Origin: Ricordea florida
Lineage: Eukaryota > Cnidaria > Anthozoa > Corallimorpharia > Ricordeidae
Assembly: GCA_949710005.1 (NCBI GenBank)
Contig: OX453274.1
Location: forward strand, 17,072,620 to 17,136,619
Direction: 5' to 3'
Length of the DNA stretch: 64,000 nt
Within the stretch, counting starts at the first letter, position 1. The number at the start of each line of letters is the position of its first letter. This document shows positions 24,940 to 33,033 of the stretch, one piece after another. Below the pieces are notes generated by a model, which did not search any database, had not been told where the DNA came from, and saw only the letters and a program-made list of their open reading frames with translations. The position numbers and the translations under genes are program-made.

Positions 24940-25914
24940 TTCGGTATTCCAAGGCACTACCTGTAGCTCCTCGCGGACGAAGCCTCGTTTTGGCCCGTCT
25001 CTGAGATAGTAGACCACAGGTTCGCCTGGTCGAATCTCCGCACGGGCCTGTTTGTAAACCTCGAGGCTCCAAATTGGATCAGTTGCTCTCATCCGGCCAC
25101 CCTCCTGTTCACCAGGCTGGTATAAATATCGTACGCTGGCGTCAGAGGAAAGTCTCTCTTCCAACAAACCAACCGCCCTCCCCGGTACAACAGCGGAAGG
25201 TTTTTGTGCCACCGATTTGGATTCGATGGCATCCTGCGGCTTTTTCCCGATCAACCGCGTCGGTTCGTTGTTCAAAGCCGCGACAACAGCAGGCAGCCGA
25301 GCCACCCATTCAACCGATCTTTCACCTTCGGGAAGAAGCATCTCCTGGGCGTAGTGGTAACCGAACAATCGCTCGGCTAGAGTCCTGTTGAACCTCTCAA
25401 CGATCGCTTGGTCTCGGTGGATATCCACGCGGCCACGCCGAACTTCGGTATTGTGGCGAGCTAGTAGAGGTAAGACAGCACCCATGAACTCTTTTCCTGG
25501 ATCGACCTGAAGTAGCTTGGGCCACTCGAGAGGGCTTCGCTTGTAGATTCGCTCTAATGCCCCCGCGACTTCTCTTGCTTCCTTTGAAGCCAAAGGCTCC
25601 GCCTCTTTGTAGCGAGAGGCAACATCGACCACAGTGAGCGCATATTTGTAAGGCTTCCGCCCACGTCCCGGGCGGTCATGAGGTAGAAATAGAAGATCGG
25701 CCTGATGAACCTCGTTTGGTGTTGAGACATTGAACCTCGGCCTTGGTATGTGTTGCGGGGGCGGGAGGTAGATCTGCCACATTGCCTGTTTTTCTAGCCA
25801 CGCCAGGGCGGCATCTTCCGAGACGCCAGCCGCGTCCGTCAACTTCTTAGAGGCGGCGAACCCCTTCCAATATTCCTGGGGGCTGTAGTAGATATCGGAC
25901 AGCTTCTTTTCCAT
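24889..25914 (-). CDS. int: Polinton integrase (retroviral-type, D,D35E)
   Basis: Open frame of 341 codons from ATG 25914; the frame is open 14 codons further upstream but without an ATG. An N-terminal helical region with 'YYSPQEYW' and a tryptophan-rich helix is followed by the catalytic core: D in 'HQADLLFLPHD' (residue ~73), D in 'LLQVDPGKEFMG' (~138) and E in 'QAIVERFNRTL' (~173). The second D and the E are 35 residues apart, the rve-family D,D35E triad. The C-terminal part ('ATDPIWSLEVYK', 'PKRGFVREELQVVP') resembles the DNA-binding tail of Polinton integrases. It would insert the linear genome with a 6-bp stagger. The stop lies 51 bp inside the polymerase 3' end on the other strand. The upstream gene's stop is 4 nt away, so the two may share a transcript. 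It appears intact. Confidence 0.93.
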   Translation of the reverse strand: MEKKLSDIYYSPQEYWKGFAASKKLTDAAGVSEDAALAWLEKQAMWQIYLPPPQHIPRPRFNVSTPNEVHQADLLFLPHDRPGRGRKPYKYALTVVDVASRYKEAEPLASKEAREVAGALERIYKRSPLEWPKLLQVDPGKEFMGAVLPLLARHNTEVRRGRVDIHRDQAIVERFNRTLAERLFGYHYAQEMLLPEGERSVEWVARLPAVVAALNNEPTRLIGKKPQDAIESKSVAQKPSAVVPGRAVGLLEERLSSDASVRYLYQPGEQEGGRMRATDPIWSLEVYKQARAEIRPGEPVVYYLRDGPKRGFVREELQVVPWNTELPPKGVLKGFGVNPVG

Positions 25915-25918
25915 TGGT

Positions 25919-26383
25919 CTATAGTTCCATCGCGAAAAAAAGTCGCCGGGTTTCACAACAATCGGCTAGCAGCATATCCAATGGCGAGCATCCACCGCCT
26001 ATATAGGCTAGTTCACCAGTTCGCTGGTCTCTCGAAGGCCGGTAATAATCGCTCCATTGCGGGGCGTCGTGGTCATCAACCCCTGTGGGACGAGGATGGG
26101 TTTTAGCGTACAGGTCGAGAGCGCGGTTCGTTGCAGCTGTGTCTTGGTCAGCGCGATTTCGCAGGCGATCCTGCTCTGCTTCCCAATCAGCCAGCTTCTC
26201 TCGTCATTTCTGCCAGGCAGCCCAGTCAGCCTGGTACTTCTCCAAGGCTTTGTCGTGGCGCTTCCGTTCCGCAGCCATTGCATCGGGACCTTTCCCAGAT
26301 ATCGCCCGAGCGAGATACGACCCACCTACGAAGGCCGTAGCGTTTAGGATAGCCCCACCCAGCATAACTGCTATGGTTGCCAT
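25919..26383 (-). pseudogene. Conserved Polinton small protein, one in-frame stop
   Basis: From ATG 26383 a frame of 154 codons runs to TAG 25919-25921, interrupted by TGA at 26204-26206 (codon 60). The start 'MATIAVMLGGAILNATAF' is a short glycine-rich hydrophobic helix, followed by a charged coiled-coil-like stretch rich in K, R, E and W ('AAERKRHDKALEKYQADW'). A C-terminal part contains 'QWSDYYRPS' and 'ELAYIGGGCSPLDMLLAD'. The hydrophobic start, charged middle and hydrophobic end resemble a small membrane-associated protein I associate with animal Polintons; function unknown. The stop is either decay or, less likely, readthrough. Confidence 0.65.
25998..26007. promoter_or_regulatory. Palindromic TATA element CCTATATAGG
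   Basis: A perfect 10-bp palindrome ~84 bp upstream of the integrase ATG, inside the 3' end of the preceding gene. The identical palindrome lies just upstream of the packaging ATPase start (28215-28224). A candidate TATA box; being palindromic it could work in either direction. Confidence 0.5.
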
Positions 26384-26385
26384 CT

Positions 26386-26601
26386 CTACTCAGCTGGGAT
26401 TATCTTTTTATCGACTAAGTATTGCCTAGCTGCGACGGCTCCCGAGAGAACTGAGACCCACTTCGCGTAGTTTTCAATCGACGAGAAAGGGTCCGAGATC
26501 ATAGGCGTTTTGAGAACTTTTTTTCCCACCCAACCAATACCTGCAGCAATGCCTGTCAGAGTTGCCGCTTCGACAACAGTGTTTACGACTTTGTTGTCCA
26601 T
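26386..26601 (-). CDS. Small Polinton membrane protein (71 aa)
   Basis: Intact frame from ATG 26601 to TAA 26386-26388. Residues ~10-30 ('VEAATLTGIAAGIGWVGKKV') and ~48-62 are hydrophobic, with basic residues between, so one or two membrane segments are likely. It ends 'DKKIIPAE'. TTTTATAG about 15 bp upstream on the minus strand is a possible TATA box. It is the second of three consecutive small genes upstream of the integrase, which are probably virion or membrane components. It resembles a short protein I associate with Polintons; no enzymatic motif is present. Confidence 0.75.
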   Translation of the reverse strand: MDNKVVNTVVEAATLTGIAAGIGWVGKKVLKTPMISDPFSSIENYAKWVSVLSGAVAARQYLVDKKIIPAE

Positions 26602-26627
26602 GGAAAGCGTCTATAAAATACAAAAAT

Positions 26628-26957
26628 CTATTCCATAATTTCGCGAGGCCGCGGAGGCTCGGGTGGCGGGTGAGTAAGCTTTGGCTGCTGCGTCTCCCTG
26701 CGATTGAGATGCGCTAGATACAGACTATACAGACTGGCAAAGAGGCTCCCTGCAGCAATCAGGAGCCCCCAATTCCAGCTTGTTGTAGCTCGGTGTGGTT
26801 CGTCGTGGCTCTCGCGAGCCCGCTCTCGAGCCAGAGCTTGTCGAGCTTCTTTGTTCCTAGCCGCGAGGGCTCGGCCAGCCGCGACCTTCTTAGGATCCTT
26901 CTGCTTATTCGGAGCTACGGGAGCGGCTGGCGCTGTAATACGATCTTCTTCTTCCAT
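26628..26957 (-). CDS. Basic protein with one transmembrane segment (109 aa)
   Basis: Starts at ATG 26957 (MEEEDRITAP); the frame is open just upstream but lacks another ATG. The N-terminal half is Lys/Arg/Ala-rich ('DPKKVAAGRALAARNKEAR', then 'ALARERARES'), a likely charged helix. A hydrophobic segment at residues ~65-83 ('WGLLIAAGSLFASLYSLYLA') precedes a proline-rich tail. This layout suggests a membrane-anchored or capsid-interior protein. It is intact, with TATA-like TATAGTATAC about 25-35 bp upstream. It resembles a small protein I associate with Polintons; function unknown. Confidence 0.75.
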   Translation of the reverse strand: MEEEDRITAPAAPVAPNKQKDPKKVAAGRALAARNKEARQALARERARESHDEPHRATTSWNWGLLIAAGSLFASLYSLYLAHLNRRETQQPKLTHPPPEPPRPREIME

Positions 26958-27013
26958 CACTTTCAGACAGGGCTCGTATACTATACAAACACCAAAAAAT
27001 TGCCAGCGGGCCC

Positions 27014-27562
27014 CTAGCGATCCACAATGTCGTCTGGGCCTGCGGCCGTCGAAGACTCTGTGTGGCTACCTACACCTGCAAGAGGAACAACAGGATCGCT
27101 AGCATCTTTTGTGTGGCAACCTACATGAGCCAGTGCAGCCACTAGCGCCACCAATCGACCTCCGTTGACAGCGATCCAGCCAGCTCCGTAGCTCAACTCA
27201 CGTCGGATCAGAGCATCCTGCTGGAGGTCTGTTAACAGTGCCTGCTCGGAATCCAGTTTTTTTCCTATTGCTCCCAACAAATGGCCTACCGCCTTGCACG
27301 CGACCTTCAAAACCCTGCTAGAGAGACTGTGCTCGACCTGCTTTCCGAGGGTCACCTGGTAACGAAGATGGAGCGAAGCAACCTCCTTGCTCGAGAGCTT
27401 GTGGACGTCGCCCCGCGACAGCTCCTTACCCAAGTACTCCTTGGTATTACTGGCGGCTGCCAGAATAGCCAGTGCCTCCCGTTCGTCCCGGACGTCTACG
27501 GGAGGCTCGCTGGAGCACAGCCCTTCTTCGCGGAGAATTTCATCCAGCACGGTGTCATCCAT
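27014..27562 (-). CDS. Conserved Polinton protein of unknown function (182 aa)
   Basis: Chosen start is ATG 27562 (MDDTVLDEIL), because TATATAG lies directly upstream and the previous gene (ATPase) stops at 27565; the frame is open further upstream only through the ATPase gene. The N-terminus is acidic. The middle holds 'TKEYLGKELSRGDVHKLSSKEVASLHLRY', a charged helical region. The C-terminal part is more hydrophobic ('GWIAVNGGRLVALVAALAHVG', about residues 141-161), followed by a short polar tail. It is intact and directly follows the packaging ATPase, so a capsid or assembly role is plausible but inferred only from position. Confidence 0.75.
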   Translation of the reverse strand: MDDTVLDEILREEGLCSSEPPVDVRDEREALAILAAASNTKEYLGKELSRGDVHKLSSKEVASLHLRYQVTLGKQVEHSLSSRVLKVACKAVGHLLGAIGKKLDSEQALLTDLQQDALIRRELSYGAGWIAVNGGRLVALVAALAHVGCHTKDASDPVVPLAGVGSHTESSTAAGPDDIVDR

Positions 27563-27564
27563 GA

Positions 27565-28212
27565 CTATATATCTGCCGAAACAATTTTGCTGGGGGCTGG
27601 GATTTCCAACACGATATCGAATGGATGGCGGAGACGGAAGCAAAGTCTGGCGTACGGATGCTCCTTGAGCGCGGATAGCATTTGGTGCAGCTCCTCCTTC
27701 GAGTGTCCCACCCCGTAGTTCTCCCAAAGCGTTTTCCCATCGAGCTCGCTCGGGCTGTAAAACGTCAACGTCGCTGCCACATTCTCCCGGAAGGCTTTTG
27801 CCACGCTCGTGTATTGTTGGGTCAAATACCATACTGAAAAATTCTTGTGCCTGCCAGAGAAAGCCAGCTCGATCAAAGCGCTGCGATGTCTTTTTACGTC
27901 TTCACTGGTGGCGCAGTCGTCCAGAATAAGCAACACCTGGCCACGACCTTCGAAGACCGCGACCGCCAACCGGAGGCACTTCTCAATTTCACCGCCCGCG
28001 TTCGCTGGCGCCAGGGCGACGAAGCCGGGGTCCTTCCGGGCAAATCCCCGATATGTTTTGTTGTGAGCGTATGTCGGGCAAATCAGACACACGACGTGGA
28101 ACTTCCCACGAAAAGGACCGCGGAGAGCTTCGACGACCAGTCTCGACTTCCCGGACGCCGCTGGACCAACGATAAGCAGATGGCCGGGTATCAAGTCGGT
28201 GAGACAATCCAT
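27565..28212 (-). CDS. Genome-packaging ATPase (FtsK/HerA, A32-like)
   Basis: Intact 215-aa frame from ATG 28212. Walker A is 'GPAASGKS' (residues 16-23), Walker B 'VLLILDDC' (93-100), and a polar 'YLTQQY' (129-134) sits at the sensor position. This order and size match the packaging ATPases of Polintons, adintoviruses and virophages, which push DNA into preformed capsids. The gene lies between the capsid gene and the 182-aa gene, all on the minus strand. CCTATATAGG begins 3 bp upstream of the ATG, so the transcript may start inside or very near the coding region, or the true start may be a later codon. No lesion is visible. Confidence 0.92.
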   Translation of the reverse strand: MDCLTDLIPGHLLIVGPAASGKSRLVVEALRGPFRGKFHVVCLICPTYAHNKTYRGFARKDPGFVALAPANAGGEIEKCLRLAVAVFEGRGQVLLILDDCATSEDVKRHRSALIELAFSGRHKNFSVWYLTQQYTSVAKAFRENVAATLTFYSPSELDGKTLWENYGVGHSKEELHQMLSALKEHPYARLCFRLRHPFDIVLEIPAPSKIVSADI

Positions 28213-28214
28213 GG

Positions 28215-28224
28215 CCTATATAGG
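28215..28224. promoter_or_regulatory. Palindromic TATA element upstream of the ATPase gene
   Basis: CCTATATAGG, identical to 25998-26007. It is only 3 bp upstream of the ATPase ATG, unusually close for a conventional TATA box. Confidence 0.45.
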
Positions 28225-28232
28225 GACGGTGA

Positions 28233-29380
28233 TTAATAGTAGGCAACTTGACTTCCAAGGTCGAATGCTGCGTCGCCTAGGAGGAAGACGTGGCAGTTGC
28301 CATGCCCAGAACCGCCGGCTTTTCGATAGATCCGAAACTGAAGATTCTTTCCCGGACCGAGAGCTGCTTGTCCGTCGCCTTGAACAAGGTGGTCGCGAGC
28401 CGTGCGGAGATCGATGAAGATCCCGTATTTGTCATGGAAGAACCCCGTAGGGTTGACCACCAGGTTATGAGCTGGGGGGTGAACCAACCACTCTGCGCCG
28501 GCTCTCGCGGTCTCCCAAATATCTGCGGGGAGCATACCGCTGGGGTACAGCGTGTTGGGGACGCCGTTTAAGTCGAACTCAACCTTTGTCACTCCCGGAT
28601 TCGGAAAGGCTTCGCTGTGTCGTGCTCCCGCGGGGAACTGGTCGACGAACAGGAACAGGGCACCCACAAAGCTTTTGAGTTGCACGGGGATGTTGTCCGT
28701 GAGAATTGTTTCGGTGGCCTTCGCAAAGGAGATCACTTTGTAGTGCGAGATGTGGTTGTAAAGAACCACGCTCGGGACGTGCTGCGCGTAACCGGGGGAC
28801 TCAATCACCTGATACACCATTTCGATGTTTTTTAGTGTGTAGCTCCCAATCTTGTTCACGTCCGAGCTTACGATGACATCTTTGGCGGCGGCGAGTGTGA
28901 GCTCCAACCGAATTGGCGGAAGACTCGCCGTATGGAGAACGCCGTGGGTGCGAAGGAGCTCAAAATCAAGTGGGAGCCGATACTTTGGGAAGGCCTCGGC
29001 AATTGCTAGGTCCCCCGCCACATCCCCTTTGTCTCCGGCCTCTGAGCGGATTTTATTGACCGCGGTTGTCTGGATCCCTTGCTCGATACGTTTAGCTCGC
29101 TCTTCGGTGGGAACCCACAGGTCGGAGAACGCTCCACCTAGGTCAGCGCGCTCCAGGTCCTCTAGGGTTTTATCGCCCATCTTGACGATCCTTCGCCGAA
29201 TCAAACAGCGCCCCAGGTTGTCGACAACGCGATTGTTGGCGTGCTTCGTCGATCCGCCTAGCGACACCTCGCCTACAAGGGCTAGGGTGTCTGGGACTAG
29301 AACGGTGTCGGCTGGAAGTATGGGAATGTCAACGTAAAGAGCTCCTCCCTTGGGTCAAGCTTCTTGGAGATGTACGCCAT
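28233..29380 (-). pseudogene. Probable major capsid protein (double jelly-roll), frameshifted
   Basis: ATG 29380 opens a ~27-codon frame that hits a stop; the main frame, 345 codons, lies in another register and runs to a stop at 28233-28235. The register changes near 29331-29340, so one small indel splits the gene (~380 codons in total). Features matching Polinton/adintovirus capsid proteins: an N-terminal strand region with 'NNRVVDNLGRCLIRR', then 'FSDLWVPTEERAKR', alternating strand-like segments, 'GFFHDKYGIFIDLRTARDH', and a final strand 'CHVFLLGDAAFDLGS'. The protein would form hexon-like trimers of the icosahedral shell. The alternative is the minor (penton) capsid protein; length alone does not decide. 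Its start lies 35 bp from the divergent gene at 29416. Confidence 0.7.
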
Positions 29381-29415
29381 TTTATTTGTCTTGTATGTAT
29401 AGGCAGAAACAAAAC
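29381..29415. promoter_or_regulatory. Divergent intergenic promoter region
   Basis: Only 35 bp separate the ATG of the capsid gene (minus) from ATG 29416 (plus). TGTATGTATAGG is the only TATA-like sequence here. The two genes may be co-expressed from a very compact bidirectional promoter; this is inference from spacing. Confidence 0.35.
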
Positions 29416-30432
29416 ATGGATATCAACCCTGATGAGATGACCCCTTTGATGCCCCCTGATGACCCCGACCCCGGTGGTGCTGAAGGTGGGGAGACTAGTA
29501 GCCCATTTCCCACGTTACCCGACGATGACGAAGGTAGAGAGCAAATCGGGATGTATTCCTTAAGATCGCGAGGCCCACCACGAGAGCCTGCCACAGCAGA
29601 AACGTCGTTTTCGACCGACCCTGTTACTGGCAAGCCAATTGATACAATGTTGTTGCAGGGGGCACGCCCAAAAACGAAGATGGTGACCAACCCTTTTGAT
29701 GGGAGGCCAATCAGCGAAAAACTGCTGAAAGATGCGAAGTTGGAATTGGAGAGCGAATATCCCCACGCTAACGGTTACGAAATCGGTATTGTCGGTGGGC
29801 GTATTATGATTCGTGTGTGGGAGGGGGAAAATAAGACGTGGCGACCACTGCGCAACTTGGATGGTGGTTTTACCCAGAACTTCTCTAAAGAATTGAAAGA
29901 AGTTCTAGGACCCTCCGTGGGTGAGATAATCGAAGAACATAACAACACAATAGAAAACCTCGAGCAGCAAAATCGGCAGGACGAGGAGATGAGATTCGCC
30001 CCCGATATTTCACCCGAAGATAGGCGTGCCGCGGAGGCGCGAATTGCGGCGCGCGAGGAAGAGATTCAAGAACTCGAGCGACAAAGAGAAGCCGTTGAGG
30101 AGCGAATGTCTCTGCGGGACCGCGTTCGGGCTATTTTCAAGAAGTACGGAGTAGGGGTCCTGGGTGTTCTCATAGCGGCTCGGACGGTCATTGGTGTTAT
30201 CTTGGGGGCTTTACAGCGGGGGCTCGCCGGCGTAGCGCAGGGGGTAGGGCGGGGGTTGAAGGCCATCGGAAAAAAGATTGGAGACCTCCTTCCTGGAGCC
30301 ATAGGCGCCATTGTCTCGTTCCTCTTCCGCACAGCCGGAGAAGTTGTTGGTTTCTTAGCCAAAAACGCCTGGCTCTTGATCGTAGCCGTGGTCGTGTTTC
30401 TCATCGAGCGCTACAAGAAGAAGTCTACCTAA
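29416..30432 (+). CDS. Polinton membrane-active structural-type protein (338 aa)
   Basis: Intact from ATG 29416 (MDINPDEMTP) to TAA 30430-30432. The N-terminal ~50 residues are acidic and proline-rich. The middle contains 'DPVTGKPIDTMLLQGARP' and the related 'NPFDGRPISEKLLKDAK', two copies of one motif. Residues ~190-245 form a strongly charged coiled coil. The C-terminal ~80 residues are glycine-rich and hydrophobic with basic breaks ('GVLGVLIAARTVIGVILG', 'GLKAIGKKIGDLLPG', 'WLLIVAVVVFLIERYKKK'), suggesting amphipathic and transmembrane helices. This fits a minor virion protein acting on membranes, by analogy with amphipathic minor capsid proteins of related viruses; that role is inference. 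The 3' end overlaps the next minus-strand gene by 8 bp. Confidence 0.75.
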   Translation: MDINPDEMTPLMPPDDPDPGGAEGGETSSPFPTLPDDDEGREQIGMYSLRSRGPPREPATAETSFSTDPVTGKPIDTMLLQGARPKTKMVTNPFDGRPISEKLLKDAKLELESEYPHANGYEIGIVGGRIMIRVWEGENKTWRPLRNLDGGFTQNFSKELKEVLGPSVGEIIEEHNNTIENLEQQNRQDEEMRFAPDISPEDRRAAEARIAAREEEIQELERQREAVEERMSLRDRVRAIFKKYGVGVLGVLIAARTVIGVILGALQRGLAGVAQGVGRGLKAIGKKIGDLLPGAIGAIVSFLFRTAGEVVGFLAKNAWLLIVAVVVFLIERYKKKST

Positions 30433-31725
30433 ACAACCACCAAGTCGCACCTGCGGCCACAACAGTGACTGCAGCTAAATTTCTCTCGTGCGCGGACGGC
30501 GCGACGGGGGCTTTAGTTTTCGGGACAATGGGGCCTGGGGTTTTCGGAACAAGTGGAACGGGGGCTTTTATTTTTGGTGCAACGGGCGTGCGCTTATGTG
30601 TCCTCTCGTTCACATGCTGATTTACCCCGAAAGTCATATCACTGGTCGCTTTCTGGAGCTCGTTGTTGTAGCCGAGAACGCTTTCTGAATTGATGACCAG
30701 GCGGCTGGGGAGCAACCAGAGCCCTGGGGCGACAGCCAGATTCAGCTGCGCTCGGGCGTCTGACAGAGCCCTTTGATAGTTCTGGATGCCGGTGGAGATA
30801 TCGTTTACTACGATTGTCTCCTCTAGAAGTTGTCTGAACATTTGGCGGGTCTCAACAGCACTACCGCTCGCCCCCACGATAGTAGATCGGGTTTTGACTT
30901 GCGAGCCAAGAACACAATAAACTAAAGCCTCGATACTACGATTGAGACGGCCCATGCCAGCCTCAGTCAGTCCTTCACCCTTTTTTGGTGAAAACCAGCT
31001 TTATTGCACTCCGCCGTGGGCATCGTTTCGGATAAATGCCAATAGATTACCTTGATTCTTTTTCCCACCCTCATCTGAGAAGAGATTAAGGCCACCAGGC
31101 CATGTGTTGGCCGAGGTGTCATAGCCACGGATGACGTGCAAGTTCTTTGGGCCCTCGCTTGGGTACGTTATAAACAAGTCTCCAAGGCCGTTGTTTCGAC
31201 CACCCTTCCAGCGAAAGTCGGGGGCTCTAGGCAGCCCAAATTCGATGCAGAGGCTTTCAAAGGCGGACTTGCGAAGTGGGTTGTTTGTTTTTTGGAACGC
31301 CTTGTCTCCGGGGAGGGGGCAGCCGAGCTCGAATAGGATACGGCGGACGGTGAAGTATACGTGGAAGCGAAGCAGCCCCTGAACTATAGGCGGGAAGGTT
31401 TTATTGCCCGGATCGGTAATCGACACTCCACACCCCGAAGTTGCGCACCATGTGGCGAAGTTCAGCTGTTGAGGCCAATATTCGTACGTAGGAGAAGAAA
31501 GCCAACGATGAGCCTCCTTTGCCGAGCGATGTGTGATAGTCGTTTCCTTCCAGAAGTCTCGGACTCCTGCTTTGAAATAGATTTTAGGGTCAACAAAGAT
31601 CTCGAGCTCTCGAAGCAGCGTTGTGATTTCAGAGTCCGGTTCAGCGAACGGAACGGCAGGAACGGGGTAGGTTGCTCCGGTGTGGAGAAGGAGGGCTTGG
31701 AAAATTGCTCTTAGGAAATTTAATT
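30425..31725 (-). pseudogene. Conserved Polinton protein (~430 codons), stop and lost start
   Basis: One frame runs from about 31725 to 30425 with an in-frame TAA at 31001-31003; both sides are in the same register. No ATG precedes it. Another register is also open at 31650-31780 ('EHFKKALEKIKFP'), so a frameshift near 31650-31720 is likely. Landmarks: 'FATWCATSGCGVS', 'FHVYFTVRRILFELG', 'DFRWKGGRNNGLG', then after the stop 'RLNRSIEALVYCVLG', 'VAPGLWLLPSRLVIN' and a proline-rich segment with repeated VPK(T/I) (about 30500-30560) before a hydrophobic C-terminus. I recognise this only as a protein type found with animal Polintons. It may be a structural protein. TTATAAAAA at about 31776-31784 is a possible TATA box. 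Confidence 0.7.
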
Positions 31726-31792
31726 TTTTCTAAGGCTTTTTTGAAATGTTCTACGGTCTTTTTTGGAAACGCTGTTTTTATAACAGACCAAA

Positions 31793-31832
31793 GATCTATT
31801 TCGTGGGATTGATTGATCTATTTCGTGGGATT
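31793..31832 (+). repeat. 22-bp-spaced duplication at a gene start
   Basis: GATCTATTTCGTGGGATT occurs twice (31793-31810 and 31815-31832) exactly where the next plus-strand gene should start. The duplication may have removed or displaced the start codon. Confidence 0.8.
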
Positions 31833-32361
31833 TCAAAAGATTTGTGACATTCAGACCGCCCTGAAAAACAGTATCGCCCACTACGAGGGGGTTCGGAAAA
31901 AATATACCCGCTCTCGGACAATTCTAAACGGGGTAGCTTTAACCGCTGGGAGTCTGAGCGTTATACTCTCGGCTTCAGGTCTAGCTACCTCTTTCACCGG
32001 CCTTGGGATTGTCGTCGGGGTTCCACTGGGTGCTATTGGTGGCATCTTCGGAATCGTGTCAGCCTCGATGGTCCGGGTCAGTAAACGGATCGCCGTAAAG
32101 ATCTCCAAGCATGAGCGAACCGTCGCGATTGGTGAGACGAAGTTGAGTACCATCAACGACCTGGTCTCGAAAGCCTTACAGGATAACCAAATCAGCGCTA
32201 CGGAATTTCAACTCATTCTCTCCGAGGTTGAAAAATATGAAACACTCAAGCGCGAGATTAAACAAAAAGCTGTGACAAAAAACGAAGACCTCGATCTGAC
32301 AAAGCTGCGGACCGAGATTCGCAGCGAACTGGTCGCAGAGATGCGAGAAAAACTCGCTTAA
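31813..32361 (+). pseudogene. Conserved Polinton membrane protein (~180 codons), start lost
   Basis: Open frame ending at TAA 32359-32361 with no ATG before residue ~86; the frame opens at a TTG inside a small duplication. Content: a charged helix 'LKNSIAHYEGVRKKYTRSR', a long glycine/alanine/valine-rich hydrophobic segment (about 31930-32070, 'ALTAGSLSVILSASGLATS' then 'GIVVGVPLGAIGGIFGIVS'), a basic stretch 'VSKRIAVKISKHERT' and a C-terminal helical part 'LVSKALQDNQISATEFQLI'. A hydrophobic hairpin followed by an EF-hand-like spaced helix is the look of a protein family I associate with Polintons, function unknown. It is otherwise uninterrupted, and ends overlapping the next gene by 4 bp. 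Confidence 0.65.
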
Positions 32362-32915
32362 GTGGAGGTTGTTATTTCCACGTTGAACGATGACTTCAGC
32401 TTGGACCATAGAGCATCGTATTTTCGAAGAGTCGTCGGTCGAATGTTTGAGATGTAGCACCTGGCGGCTCTTTCGTGGTCCTCTCGGAGTTCGAAGATTA
32501 CTTTCAACAGCCATATCAGCTTTGGAAGCCGGCGGTAGTCTGAGACAAAACTCAAGTTGTCCTCAATACGATTCACAAGGTTTACTATCAATTTTCTTTC
32601 GAGTAAATCAAGCCCGAACTCTTTCATCAACAATTTGTTCAACGCCAACCTTTTACTTTTTGATCTTGGTCTTGGTCTATACCCCTCGTGTCGCCTCTCA
32701 GTTGGGAGGTTCCATGTAATATGATCAAACTCCCCTAAGACCACACTCCTACAAAGCTGAGTGCTGGATAAAAGATACGCCTCGATGTTTTTTGGATTGA
32801 GTCGGGGAGAAGTTGGAGGGTTTTCTAAGAAAGAGGTTGCTAAGAGTTTTAACTGCGAGAGGTAAGTAGAGGAATAGTTTTCTTTTTTCAAGCTGTCAGC
32901 GACCATTACGTCCAT
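32358..32915 (-). CDS. Unrecognised Polinton ORF (185 aa)
   Basis: Open from ATG 32915 (MDVMVADSLK) to its stop at 32358-32360. Mostly polar and helical: 'STYLSQLKLLATSFLENPP', a basic 'RRHEGYRPRPRSKSKRLAL' near residues ~73-91, then an LLERKL-type helix and a C-terminal basic/hydrophobic region. I recognise no domain. It is convergent with the preceding gene and lies toward the right terminal repeat. The basic centre could bind nucleic acid; this is a guess from composition. Intactness in an otherwise decayed element makes it worth comparison with other copies. Confidence 0.6.
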   Translation of the reverse strand: MDVMVADSLKKENYSSTYLSQLKLLATSFLENPPTSPRLNPKNIEAYLLSSTQLCRSVVLGEFDHITWNLPTERRHEGYRPRPRSKSKRLALNKLLMKEFGLDLLERKLIVNLVNRIEDNLSFVSDYRRLPKLIWLLKVIFELREDHERAARCYISNIRPTTLRKYDALWSKLKSSFNVEITTST

Positions 32916-33033
32916 TTTTGCGGTCTATTTGTTGCTACTCTCTAATTGCCTGACCGAAAAAGGATGGGAATAGATCCACGGAGGCGGCACAATGTACCCA
33001 CCCGCGTCATAGCGACGCCGCGCACTAGGCGAC

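Noticed and set aside
26057..26429. Plus-strand frames over 26057-26429
   Set aside because: The minus strand carries a recognisable small Polinton gene here with the expected hydrophobic-charged-hydrophobic layout.
29382..29690. 102-codon minus-strand frame over the start of the 338-aa gene
   Set aside because: Antisense to the intact plus-strand gene; no motif.
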